From: Spizellomyces punctatus DAOM BR117
Lineage: Eukaryota > Chytridiomycota > Chytridiomycetes > Spizellomycetales > Spizellomycetaceae
Direction: 5' to 3'
Length of the DNA stretch: 64,000 nucleotides
Assembly: GCF_000182565.1 (NCBI RefSeq)
Contig: NW_015971543.1
Location: forward strand, 531,397-595,396
Position 1 is the stretch's first letter, and every line of letters starts with the position of its first letter. Below the pieces are notes generated by a model, which was given only the letters and a program-made list of their open reading frames with translations, ran no database searches and had not been told where the DNA came from. Positions 47,219 to 57,285 of this stretch are shown one piece after another. Both the position numbers and the translations under genes were made by a program.

Positions 47219-48950
47219 ACACCTACGACGCCGAGGCCAGTTCCGCACATCTACGTACTCAACAATCGCTTTCCGCCGCTGGGCAATCCGCAAAGGCCAA
47301 GTCATACCTTTGCTTCTTGGATTCAAATGTCTTTTGTTTGCATTTTGTCTAGATGACAGGTCGAACTAGGTAGCACACTGAAACGCCCTTTCATGTCGTC
47401 TTCCAAGCAATATCAGGGAAGATATAAGGCTCACGGTGCAAAGGCCGCCCGCAATTAGAAAGATGTGCGCAAGACAAGAAGAGCCCTTGCAATGTCGTGA
47501 CGAAGACTTATTTGCATCGTAGATGAGGCCGAATACAAAGGATGTGAGCTGTCCTCTTAAGTGCGGGCGTCAAGGTCATCCCACCCCCTGCTGTGTTGGT
47601 TAGAAAACGTTGATTTGATCCCTCGCACCAGTTGCAAAATTGTTTTACAAGAAATTCGGGTAACCCGGGTGAACGGAACCGAAAGCCAGGCCAATTAACA
47701 CCGAGTACCAGTTCATTCAATGTGCACAACCCCAAATGAAAAGCGTTTACCGCAGGAAAACGATCAACCATGATGTCGCGGTACATAGGCTTTGATTAAA
47801 AAACTCGAGTATTGCATTTCGCAGTGGATATGGGTGCACATAGGGACACCTTAGATATGATGACTACTACCGCAACGACTATGCACTGGTTTCCAATCAG
47901 TACATCTGGTCATACACCCCGCTATACGGCACTATTTTGCCTTTGCCAGCTGTCAATACAAATCTCCAATTCTACTGCTCACGACTCGTGCACCTATATA
48001 GCAATGCTATGAAGCCAGTGACACATCCTTTTCAGTATATCACCCCCCTAAAGCAAACCAGTAATGCATCTCCGGTACACATATCATACTTTACTGCAAC
48101 TCGTATATCGAAGTGTTCAGTGTTCAAAGCATATCAGCTGGTTTGAACTGGTCTATTGTGGTTGCAATCATTTAGCCCCGTGATCTTCTTGATTTGTTGT
48201 CACATGATCGTATGCACATGACCATGACCTGATGCGGATACAGTATTTTAAGGCGCTCCACAGCTCCACCATTTGCTCTCCTCATGCCCGTTGTTCCATC
48301 TGCTTGATTTATCTCATTAGGATTAGAGCATCCTAGTTACTACAATATACTGAACGTCATCCAAATTACTGTTACCTTATGGCTATTAACTGTATAGCAA
48401 TTACCAAGGCCAGTGGTCTTTTTTTGCCGCCAGGAATTGAGCCCAAAAATGCAGTAGTTTGAAAATACAAAGTCAAAGTAAAGACCTGTTACCGGGATAT
48501 ATACATCATAAAGTATATAGCAAAGTGCTTCCGTACTGTAGCGGTATTTGCTTTATGTCTTATTATTTTTTGAGGTCGTCTGTCAAATGCGGTACACGCA
48601 CGATCTCACACACTAGTTCCTGGAAAGTAGGCCATACATTTAACTTCTTTCACTCACTGCACTGTTTCCTGCCATGCTTAACAGTCAATACTTCGACACG
48701 AGCCTTGCATATCTAGTGTCTGAAACCCACGAATGGAAAGTCTGTTTGTCCTAGCCATTGAATTGATCCCTGCCAACATCTTAAGTGGAAAGCATTCCTC
48801 TGTGCCGACTGTGTGTGGACCGAGCATGGAATCAACAACCCTGAAAAGTAGCGTACGCATGCTTGCGTCGGCAAAGAGCGCCTTCACACTACGGCCATCG
48901 ACTTTGGAAAGGTGGTCGTGGCTCCTCATTCCCTGCGACGTTGAAAGGTC
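47219..48950. other. Gene-poor accessory sequence
   Basis: 1.7 kb without recognisable genes or long frames. No RNA gene recognised. Confidence 0.4.
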
Positions 48951-48982
48951 CACGGAGCCATCGACTTTGGAAAGGTAGTCGT

Positions 48983-49085
48983 GACAGGAGCCACGACCAC
49001 CATCACCTCCTACACCCCCAACCCCATCGTCACCTCCACCGTTGATGGAGCCAAAGCCCTCGGCACAGATCCAGTGGGCACCGTA
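48983..49085 (+). pseudogene. Fragment related to the 44.65-kb hypothetical gene
   Basis: Reads TSYTPNPIVTSTVDGAKALG on the plus strand, matching TSYNPNPISTSTVDGAEAGG of the minus-strand gene at 45.05 kb at both protein and DNA level over about 65 bp. Just upstream a 27-bp word (ccatcgactttggaaaggt) occurs twice (48894 and 48958). No complete frame. Confidence 0.5.
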
Positions 49086-49354
49086 AAGGCCCACCTTCGT
49101 CATCCAGGCGTGCGCCATTAAATGTGCTTCATCTGTTCTATTTGATGCATGATACAAATGTATAAACTGGCAATATGGGAGCTGTTGCACTATTTACATA
49201 TATTCCGTCTAAAGCCCATAAGAAAATATTGGGTGTACAGCACTTTGCGCGCAATGACCCTGATCGTCGCCCGCAACAACCACTCTCTTCTCTCAGCTTG
49301 TTCGCCTATGTACAACGTCAATGGCGCCTGTTGCTCTTGTTGTCAAATCGAGTT

Positions 49355-50330
49355 TGGAAAGATCACCTACCTGAATCGGGGGCAGCAAATCTGTGATTGA
49401 ATCTTCTTCGTCTTGCGCAAGTCTTGAGAATCTAGAGAAAATCAGATGGGCACGAGCAAGTGCCTAAAGAGGAGCGCGTACTTACCCGAGTCGAGCGCAG
49501 CAAATCTGTAATTCAACCTTCTTCGTCTTGTGCGAGTTTTGAGAATCTAGAGAAATGATAGAAGGAAAGTGGAGTGGCGGCGGATCCCTCAGAAAGTGAA
49601 CTGCTCCAGCTCGCACAGAAGTGGGACCGATCCGGCGCAGAGTGGAGCTGGCAAGCAGTTCGGCGCAAAGTGGGATCGGTCCGGCGCAGAAGTGGAGCTG
49701 CTACCGCCACAGACAGATAGCAGCTCGGCGCAGAAGTGGGACCGATCCGGCGCAAAAAGTGGAACTGCTCCAGCTCGGCGCAGAAGTGGGATCGGTCCGG
49801 CGCAGAAGTGGAGCTGCCACCGTCACAGACATGTGAACATAGCAGCTCGGCGCAGAAGTGGGACCGATCCGGCGCAGAGTGGAGCTGGCAAGCAGTTCGG
49901 CGCAAAGTGGGATCGGTCCGGCGCAGAAGTGGAGCTGCTACCGCCACAGACAGATAGCAGCTCGGCGCAGAAGTGGGACCGATCCGGCGCAAAAAGTGGA
50001 ACTGCTCCAGCTCGGCGCAGAAGTGGGATCGGTCCGGCGCAGAAGTGGAGCTGCTACCGTCACAGACATGTGAACATAGCAGCTCGGCGCAGAAGTGGGA
50101 CCGATCCGGCGCAGAGTGGAGCTGGCAAGCAGTTCCAAAAGTGGACCACTGCTACCGTCACAGACAGATAGCAGCTGCCAAGAGGGATGCCGAACTCGAT
50201 GTGAAGAAAGGCGCGGAACGCGGACGCGCACGGTTTATAAAGGCCAGAAAGCCAGGGGTCAAAGGGGTAATAATGCAATCAAATACGCGCATGCGCCGTG
50301 GCTTATCCAAAGTTCATTAGACCATATACA
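49355..50330 (+). repeat. Composite repeat, copy III
   Basis: Two ~118-bp units (tctagaga near 49430 and 49547, with cttacccgagtcg words), a minisatellite (49590-50150) and the shared right end (aagagggatgccgaactcga, gcacggtttataaagg, gcgcatgcgcc, ttagaccatata). It lacks the long left part of copies I and II. Confidence 0.78.
49590..50150 (+). repeat. Minisatellite of copy III
   Basis: Core GGCGCAGAAGTGGGA with tails ccgatcc or tcggtcc, and AGTGGAGCTG units; the hairpin word appears in short (agacagatag) and extended (agacatgtgaacatag) forms. A higher-order period of about 237 bp is seen (49621-49857 repeats at 49858-50094). Frames across it are artefacts. Confidence 0.9.
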
Positions 50331-51540
50331 GTTGCAGTGTGCCATAAATGGGGTTAATGGTGGTGGAGTGGTATGTACAGTACTAATGGTCATTCCACCC
50401 GCAGTGAGAGCCCACGACATGCAGCAACGTAAGTCCTGGCGAACAAGGGCAGACCAAAGAATGGTTTGCAGATGACGATCAATGCCATGGCCAGCAACGT
50501 GCTGTAGCGTCCAGTCTGGAAGGACAGACGAACAACGACCTGTATTCAGAGACAAAGCTACAGACAAAAGATAGTCGCCGTGTGCAAACATACTAAATTC
50601 TCTGCAACGACTTGCAGTTACTGACCTCTAGTGAACAAACTCATGGGAATCATTGTTTTCTGATCGCTAGCGGGCGGTCTGTCTTCTTGAATTCCATCTC
50701 CACTTCGCGAAGTTCGCATGTTGCGCATTCGACCATTTTTGCAGAGATCGATCGCATTTGAGACGGAGCATTGAGCGATAGCACCCTCTTGTGTCTATCG
50801 CCTTACGCTTGTCGGACGGTTTGTCTATATGCAGTCTGTGCCAGTATGGACCTCTGGGCATGCTGCAGACGCTCCTTCTCTTCTGCCCATGGTGTTAAGA
50901 GAAAGTTTCCTAACGGTCCCTCCCATAGGTGATGAGCGTATTTTGCACGGGCATCAACTATTGGGCATAACTATATTAGTGTGATCAACTACGGTCTTTT
51001 TCCAGCCAGAATTTCTTGAAAACACATGGGATATGCCCAAAGACTGACAAGCCCCGTCATCCTCCTCAGCCGCATGACATCCGCGTGTATTTACGTTCTC
51101 AACCGCCATGTCACATAACCTCGTTTACTTGTACTCACGTAAATGCCCGGAATCAGGGTGGGTCTACCCAATGGCTAACCTTGGCAATGTGGTTTACCAT
51201 CATTCTGAGGAGCCTGAGGAGGACGTCAGGATTGCAGATATTAAACAACGATCAGAAATAAGTGCAAAGAGGCGACCAACCATACACTGGACGTACTCTA
51301 ACGCTGTAGTATTCTCCTTCCCTCTTGATCTGTGCGACTATGTAACAATCGGGATTTATCACTTTTTGAGGCCGCTCAAACGTGGTCCTCAGATATTTTC
51401 AGTTTTGCAAGTCCATATAACAGCCACGACTCCCATACCTAAAGAAGCAAACATTTTGAATTCAGAGAGGCGTTGTGTATGGCCAGTTGAAACTGACGTT
51501 GGATGGATGGGTTGGGGGAGAAGAAGAGATTGTTAAGGGT
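50331..51540. other. Gene-poor accessory sequence
   Basis: No recognisable gene. The open frame 51108-51536 has no motif. Confidence 0.4.
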
Positions 51541-51566
51541 AAAAGACGAGCTGTGTGGTTAGTATA

Positions 51567-51647
51567 GCACCTTTGTCGGAGCGGTTAAGGAGTTCGTCTT
51601 AAAGTCCAGTCTCCGAAAGCCGTGTGAGTTTGAATCTCACGGGGTGC
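51567..51647 (+). tRNA. tRNA-Ser-like head of repeat unit
   Basis: 81 nt; acceptor GCACCTT/GGGGTGC, T arm GTGAG-TTTGAAT-CTCAC. D stem has a G-G mismatch. Confidence 0.45.
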
Positions 51648-51854
51648 GTTCAGAACATGCGCCTCGACTTTTTGCTTGTGAGGTATCGAACGCGTTAAGA
51701 GTCTCTTTTTGAATCTTGTTGCGACTCTCATTGTTCCATACGAGATGATCCTGCCCGCCCCGCACTCTTGGCCGGCGGGTATATCTAGGCTTGCCCGTGC
51801 GTGCCCGACAGCATTAATTATGATTTGAAGTAAACGAATGTTTCACATTGTGTA

Positions 51855-51935
51855 GCACCTTTGTCCGAAGGGGTTAAGGAGTTGGGCTGAAAGTCCAGCC
51901 TCCTTAGCCGCGTGAGTTCGAAACTCACAGAGTGC
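51855..51935 (+). tRNA. tRNA-Ser-like head, best D stem
   Basis: 81 nt. The D stem TCC/GGA pairs fully, unlike other copies, and the T arm GTGAG-TTCGAAA-CTCAC pairs. The loop reads CTGAAAG, which would place TGA (Ser) as anticodon, but the surrounding stem has a G-T pair and an extra base. Acceptor 3' half AGAGTGC has one mismatch. Confidence 0.45.
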
Positions 51936-52147
51936 ATAAACGGTGGTCTTAATGCAATCTTTTTGCTTGTGGGGTATACTCAAGCTTTCAGAACTCTCTT
52001 TTCCATCTTGTTGCGATCCTCATTGTTGCATACGAGACAATGTCTCATCATCCTGCCTACACTCTTGGTGGCGTGCGTACATCGGTTTGCCCTTGCCTTT
52101 CGGGCAGTTCATACTAAAACAGATAAAGCTTCGCCGCATTTTAAATA

Positions 52148-52228
52148 GCACCTTTGTCGGAAGCGGTGAAGAAGTTGGTCTAAAAGTCCAATTTCCAAAG
52201 CCGCGTGAGTTCGAATCTCACAGGGTGC
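52148..52228 (+). tRNA. tRNA-Ser-like head of repeat unit
   Basis: 81 nt; acceptor and T arm intact; anticodon loop region TCTAAAAG altered. Confidence 0.45.
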
Positions 52229-52428
52229 TTTGTTGACAGTGCCTTCAGAACTTTTTGCTTTTTTGGGTATTCTCAAGCGTGCAGAATCCTCTTTACAATC
52301 TTGTGGCGAATCTCATTGTCGCATACGAGATAATCCTGCCTGCGCTGACTCTTGGCGGCGTGTATACGTACCTACGTATGGCTTGCCTCTGCCTGTCGGG
52401 CCGTTCTCATATCTGAATATTTTCAATA

Positions 52429-52497
52429 GCATCTTTGTCGGAAGCGGTCCTTAAGCTGGGCTAGTTTCGAAAGCCGCGTGAGAATTTCACAGGGTGC
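52429..52497 (+). repeat. Deleted tRNA-Ser-like head
   Basis: 69 nt; the anticodon 3' half is deleted and the T arm is shortened. Confidence 0.6.
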
Positions 52498-52619
52498 ATA
52501 ATAGTCTGGCTGATATTATCATCCTGCCTGCACTCTTGGAGGCGTGTGTACGTAGCCTTGCCCCGGCTGTGTTCATGCTAAAAGAGCTACAAGGTTGCGT
52601 ACTGCTCATTTTCTGTGCA

Positions 52620-52700
52620 GCACCTTTGTCGGAAGCAGTTAGGGAGTTGGTCTGGAAGTCCAATTTCGAAAGCCGCGTGAGTTCGAATCTCACAGGGTGC
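52620..52700 (+). tRNA. tRNA-Ser-like head of repeat unit
   Basis: 81 nt; acceptor GCACCTT/AGGGTGC and T arm GTGAG-TTCGAAT-CTCAC intact; loop CTGGAAG would give anticodon GGA (Ser); variable arm TTTCGAAA is self-complementary. Confidence 0.5.
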
Positions 52701-52860
52701 CCTGAGACAAACTCGCTGAACATTTTTCTGCTTTTTGGGAATTTTCAAGCCTGCAGAATTCTCTTTTTCAATCTTGTTGCGAGATGTCATTGTTGCATAC
52801 GAAATCATGTCCTGCCTACACCTCTTGGCGCAACAAACAAGCGACGTGCACTTTAAGGGT

Positions 52861-53623
52861 CTGTTTGTGATTTGCCATCTGTTCCTACATTTCCTGAAAC
52901 AACTCAGATACATGTCAATGATATATCTACTAGTAGCAGTTGGATCCAAATGGGAACGCCAAGCGAATAAAAATCATGTGTGTGTCTATACCATCCATGT
53001 CTATTCTCTCTGTCTATTATCAAAAATCCATGCCAAGAGACAGAATGAACAATAATTTACCCGTCCCTTGTTTTAGAAATGCGCGGATGATTCACAAGAT
53101 TAAAGTTAAAGTTTCATATTATTTATAGAATATATTTAAGTATTTGGGATGTTTGTATGGGAATATTCCCATGGGGACAGACGAATAGCAACAGTAACGG
53201 ACTGCATGTTCATCTTACAAGTCTCTTTTGGCACGGTAGGTTGAAATTCATTTGGGAGGCATTTTCATTGGCTGGTCTTTTAGCAAAGGGTTAAATCAGG
53301 ACATGGGATCCTATGGATGTGTAATGGGAACTGCAGTTGGTTTTGACAAAAGTTTCTTTTTTTTGATGGGGACGGTCAGTTGGTGGTATTACGGATAAAA
53401 AGAAGGTTTTTGTTGATGGGACAAGTCATGCCGATCACCTAGTGGGTTTGCAGTTGTGCCGACAGTCGGAGAACAAAAAGACGATGGTGGAAAGTGTTGA
53501 CGTTTTTTTCAACTTTTTTTAAACTTTCTTTTTTTTTTTGGCGAGTAGGACAATTAGGGTCGTCGGTTTGCTTTTCAAGAAAGAACATTGCAAAGTTCAA
53601 CTCAGGTAGTTGCGCGACACACC
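52861..53623. other. Promoter side of the GT32 gene
   Basis: No gene seen. T-rich runs at 53350-53540 precede the start codon. Confidence 0.4.
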
Positions 53624-54787
53624 ATGCGTCTGTTTGCTGTCTCGCCACAGCGCTTTCGTCCTCGGTATGGGTACCTCGCCGCCATCACAACCACCGGCAT
53701 CCTCTTCCGGTCATGGCTGTACGCATTCATCGTCATTATGCACTGCTTCCTCACTTGGTCTCTCCGCATCGGATCCGTCAACTACGTCGGTACAAACAAT
53801 GACGGCTTCACCCTCGACTTGGAAGGACTCCCTCCTCCCCCCAACATTGATATCTCCGCCCTCATCTCAGCTCGCATCACTGCATCAAACACCTCGGCCT
53901 CGCCCGCTGATCGCCTTGAAGCCCGTCTGCATATCCAGCAAACAACCGAATCCCTCGCATGGGGCCCTCAAAACAATGACTCTTTCCTCATCCCTCCCAT
54001 CATTCACCAAGTTACGATCGGCATGTCCGGCCCACCGCCCCAAAAATGGCTAGACGCTTCCCAAGCCTGTCGGGCCATTCACCCAGATTACACCTTTATG
54101 ACCTGGAACGACGTCAATGCTCAAGAATTCATTGCCAAAGAATATCCGTGGTTCCTCGAGACTTGGCTCAACTATCCCTACACGATTCAGAAAGCCGATT
54201 CGATTCGATACCTGGCCCTTTACACCTATGGCGGCGCATACCTTGACATGGACCTCTACTGCAAACGGCCTCTAGATCCTCTCCGCAAACTCCCCTTTGT
54301 AACTCCCTCAGCCCACCCCGTCGGGCTCTCCAATTCCATCATCCTCTCCACCCCACACCACCCCTTTACGTCCATCCTCGTCCAAAACCTCCCCACATTC
54401 AACCACTACTTTTTTTCTTCGTACCCAACAGTCATGTTTTCAACGGGGTGCATGTACCTCTCCGCCTTGCACACACTCTACCCGCAGCGTTCCATTGATA
54501 CCAAAGTCCTCGGTGGGGAACGTAATCGAGTGAACGGCCGGGCAGAGACGCCATTGTTTACCCATCTTGGCGCCTCATCGTGGCATCAAGGCGATGCACA
54601 ATTGTTTGTCTTGATTGGACGGTGGATCAAGGAGACGCCTTTGGGTGCCTATGCCCTTCTTTTGGCACTTTCTGGCTTGCTCGTCGGAGTGTGGTGTGTA
54701 TACTCGCGGCGTAAAACCCAGGAATTCAAGGAGACGGTTGTCAGTGTGATGCTGGTTTCGGAAAAGGAAGCGAGTTGGGTGAATTAA
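53624..54787 (+). CDS. GT32 glycosyltransferase, SUR1/CSG1 (MIPC synthase)-like
   Basis: An intronless frame of 387 residues; ATG in context CACCATGC. A membrane anchor lies near the N terminus (residues about 18-45). The catalytic region has IPPIIHQVTIG, then FMTWND, YPWFLETWLNYPYTIQKADS, IRYLALYTYGGAYLDMDLYC with the DxD metal/sugar-nucleotide motif, and PLDPL. A second membrane helix (GAYALLLALSGLLVGVWCVY) ends the protein. This is the layout of Golgi mannosylinositol phosphorylceramide synthases, which transfer mannose from GDP-mannose to inositol phosphorylceramide. Other GT32 members (OCH1-type) have one anchor, so SUR1-like fits better. Donor and acceptor are inferred from the family. 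Confidence 0.88.
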   Translation: MRLFAVSPQRFRPRYGYLAAITTTGILFRSWLYAFIVIMHCFLTWSLRIGSVNYVGTNNDGFTLDLEGLPPPPNIDISALISARITASNTSASPADRLEARLHIQQTTESLAWGPQNNDSFLIPPIIHQVTIGMSGPPPQKWLDASQACRAIHPDYTFMTWNDVNAQEFIAKEYPWFLETWLNYPYTIQKADSIRYLALYTYGGAYLDMDLYCKRPLDPLRKLPFVTPSAHPVGLSNSIILSTPHHPFTSILVQNLPTFNHYFFSSYPTVMFSTGCMYLSALHTLYPQRSIDTKVLGGERNRVNGRAETPLFTHLGASSWHQGDAQLFVLIGRWIKETPLGAYALLLALSGLLVGVWCVYSRRKTQEFKETVVSVMLVSEKEASWVN

Positions 54788-55377
54788 CAAATGTTCGGGT
54801 GGTTATTCAATGTAGAGCGCCTCTTTGGTCGATGCTTATTTATTTAGCGACATGCAAAGATACCCGTGGTATTGCTTTGCAAGAACAACTATTTATTAAA
54901 CGGTGTAGATTTGCTTTTCGAGAGGGAGGGGGGATATAGCGTAACAGCAAATATGGCTTGGTCCGCCTCATATAACACATGTAGTCTGGGAGGACGGGTT
55001 TTCAATATACACTTTATGACTAGATGAAGGGGTTTAAACTGTTGAGTAATGGAATGTCTTGAAAAAGTCTGTGACTTGCAAGGGCACAGCGCACAGTTTT
55101 GGTGAATTCGTTGCTGCCAGAGTGACAAGGGCGAGATCATAAGAACCGGAAACGAGTTAACCTTGCCTGAGCCGATTCAGTATTGGAAAAAAACATATGA
55201 TGCAAAAGGGAAAAACACACAAAAGCGGATACTGCAAAATATGTATTTACAAACGCACCACACACCTGGCAATTAGAATCGTTGAACCACGCTACTTCTC
55301 ACACCATACGTATACTCCTAAACCAAATATGCCACCACCATCAAAATATACCTAAATCCCATTCCTGGCCAGCACAC
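54788..55377. other. Intergenic between convergent genes
   Basis: About 590 bp, no gene seen. Confidence 0.4.
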
Positions 55378-56052
55378 CTAATGCTTTTCCTCCCCTTCCT
55401 CCTTCTTTCCACCCAACCCGACAACATTCTTGGCAGCATCAAACGTTGCACTCGTGACACCAACCCCAGCCCCAACAGCAGCCCCAGCAACATTGGCAGC
55501 CGTATTCACAACCTTACCCGCCACATCCGCGGCAGCTCCCACCACAGTCCCAGCAACTCCCCTTGCACTCCCAACGGTAGCAGCGGTAGCTTGCACACCA
55601 GTATCGATAGCTTGAGCCGTCAATCCCACAGCCGAATCAGCGACTTTGGAAATCCCAGCAGTGGGGTGCTCGGCGGCCTCATTGTAAGCTTGTCCGGCAT
55701 GCGACGCCAATGTTCCCGTTGCCCCCTGGAAGGGCCTAGCAGTCTCTTGAACACCTTCTTTAGCTTTCTGGGCTGCTTGACCGGCTTTTTCTGTAACGGC
55801 TTCTGTGGCTTCGTATGCGCGGTTCGAAGCACGGTCGTAAGCTGCTTTTGCACTAGAGTTTTGGACACGGTCTGCGGTTGTTTCGATCGTTTCTTGGGCG
55901 GTGGATTTGGCGGATTGGCCCGTTTCGACGGCTTTGGCGTAGGTTTGGGATGCCAGGTTTTGGGCTTTTTCGGTTGCGCTCTGTTTTTTTATGTGAGTTT
56001 CTTGTTGTTTATTGTGATGACATGATGATTTGCTTACCTGGTTGCTCGACAT
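55378..56052 (-). CDS. LEA-like amphipathic repeat protein
   Basis: Exon 1 (56052-56038) encodes only five residues, MSSNQ. After a 57-bp intron the second exon (55980-55378) brings the total to 205 residues. The protein is Ala-, Thr-, Val- and Lys-rich without cysteines, with a loose 11-residue rhythm (AKAVETGQSAKSTAQETIET), as in late-embryogenesis-abundant and apolipoprotein-like proteins. The C-terminal half becomes a glycine/alanine/valine-rich amphipathic helix (AADVAGKVVNTAANVAGAAV) and ends GGKKEEGEEKH. Such proteins are hydrophilic, often induced in drying or spores, and bind membranes. A long frame on the opposite strand overlaps it and is rejected. Confidence 0.8.
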   Translation of the reverse strand: MSSNQVSKSSCHHNKQQETHIKKQSATEKAQNLASQTYAKAVETGQSAKSTAQETIETTADRVQNSSAKAAYDRASNRAYEATEAVTEKAGQAAQKAKEGVQETARPFQGATGTLASHAGQAYNEAAEHPTAGISKVADSAVGLTAQAIDTGVQATAATVGSARGVAGTVVGAAADVAGKVVNTAANVAGAAVGAGVGVTSATFDAAKNVVGLGGKKEEGEEKH

Positions 56053-57285
56053 TTTTCTTGTTGTGTTTTCTCAGAAAGACTCTTTTAGGATAGTTTCTTT
56101 AAAAGACTGGATTCAATGTTGAAATGCCCTTGACGACACATTCGTCTTCCTTTTATAACCCTCCTCCAGTAACGATCTCCACTCGGACATGACATCATCA
56201 ACTTGCGCGTATTTTTCACATGTCAGCGTATGCTTGTTGCGTCATTTCCTATAAGTGTTCTTTTTTTTTTTCTGATGGGGGGTTTTTGACAGTGAGCGTT
56301 TTTGTGATTTGTGGGTTTGGATATGAGATTATGATGATATGTACACTTGTGTATAGCAATGTCTTGTCAATATCCGTCTCTAACACGGATGACATGTCCT
56401 TAAGTTTCTCTTCATATCGGTGACGGATTGGAATGTGGTATGTGATTCTACATGGGATTCTCCATGGCTTTTATGATATAAGGGGATATGTGGGGCATTC
56501 AGGACATGCCGTAGGGATCTGTACGCGCGGTGCAGTATTGCCCATTTGGAGACGTTTCAGTTAATTATATTATTGTGTTTGTATGGATTTTGCCCTGTTA
56601 ATCATTCAGTATTTTGGGTAATTTGCTGGTTTATGCAGAAACGGGTTGTTTAAGGGAAGGAACGAGCGCTGGGTTATATCTTGCTTTCAATTTGTATTTT
56701 CAAAAGTGATCATAAAGACCATTGTGGTGAGAGTTTCCATAGAGTTAGAACATGATTCTCAAATTGATGATAGGGGAAAACGTCATGTACATGCATGCAG
56801 TTCCCTTGATATGCATGCCGTCTGGACTCTAGGCACATTCTTTTTTGTTTACGGAATACGTAATATGGCGACAGATGCGTAAGGCAGCAGCAATGATCGC
56901 AGCTGTCAGGTTTCTAGACGCTGCTATTGGTAGCCAATGCTTGTCGTTTCCTTGTAGGAAGATTGCGGACAGTTCCCATAGCTGATGTCATACGCTGATG
57001 TCACACCCCATCGGACATTCGGACACGCATTCGGACACGCCCACACTCCATCCACATTTGCTCATTGGAATGCCGACCTCCGCGCGTTGGCTGGTCGTCG
57101 TTGAGGTTTTCATGCACGCGCAAAACGGTTGCTTTCATCTCGGACGTGTTTTCGTTTCCGTTGTTTGTGTTTTTTGGTTTGTTGGGTAATGGTCATGTGG
57201 TGTTTGTTCTTGATTGTTGCTGTTTTGCTGACTTTTATCATAGGCATTCACTCATGTTCATCAAGCTAGCATTGTAAAGAAAATC
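56053..57285. other. Intergenic between divergent genes
   Basis: 1.2 kb, promoter side of both the LEA-like and homeobox genes. No gene recognised; a tandem word ggacattcggacacgcattcg (about 57012) is present. Confidence 0.4.

Larger units (their letters stand above)
51540..52860 (+). repeat. Second tandem array of tRNA-Ser-derived ~290-bp units
   Basis: Heads begin at 51567, 51855, 52148, 52429 and 52620, so spacing is 288, 293, 281 and 191 bp. Inter-head words match those of the 32-kb array (tttttgcttgtg, tctcaagcgt or variants, cttgttgcga, cattgttgcatacgaga, cctgcctacactcttgg). Five units in one orientation. Confidence 0.85.

Noticed and set aside
48678-49190. 170-residue minus-strand frame with a glycine-rich stretch
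   Set aside because: The glycine-rich part is the antisense of the TSTVDGA coding fragment; the rest has no support.
49513-50320. Long open frames on both strands across the 49.6-50.2 kb repeat
   Set aside because: Same reason: simple consequence of repeat units whose length keeps frames open.
32202-52700. All tRNA-Ser-like heads as functional tRNA genes
   Set aside because: Most have D-stem mismatches, anticodon-arm irregularities or deletions and belong to a repeated unit; only the tRNA-Arg at 33.66 kb looks clearly functional.
37140-53200. CRISPR-like array
   Set aside because: Repeats are directly abutting or variable minisatellites without regular unique spacers, and the genome is eukaryotic.
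55282-56025. 247-residue plus-strand frame opposite the LEA-like gene
   Set aside because: Shadow of the minus-strand gene, whose Ala/Thr/Lys-rich amphipathic pattern and phase-correct intron are more convincing.
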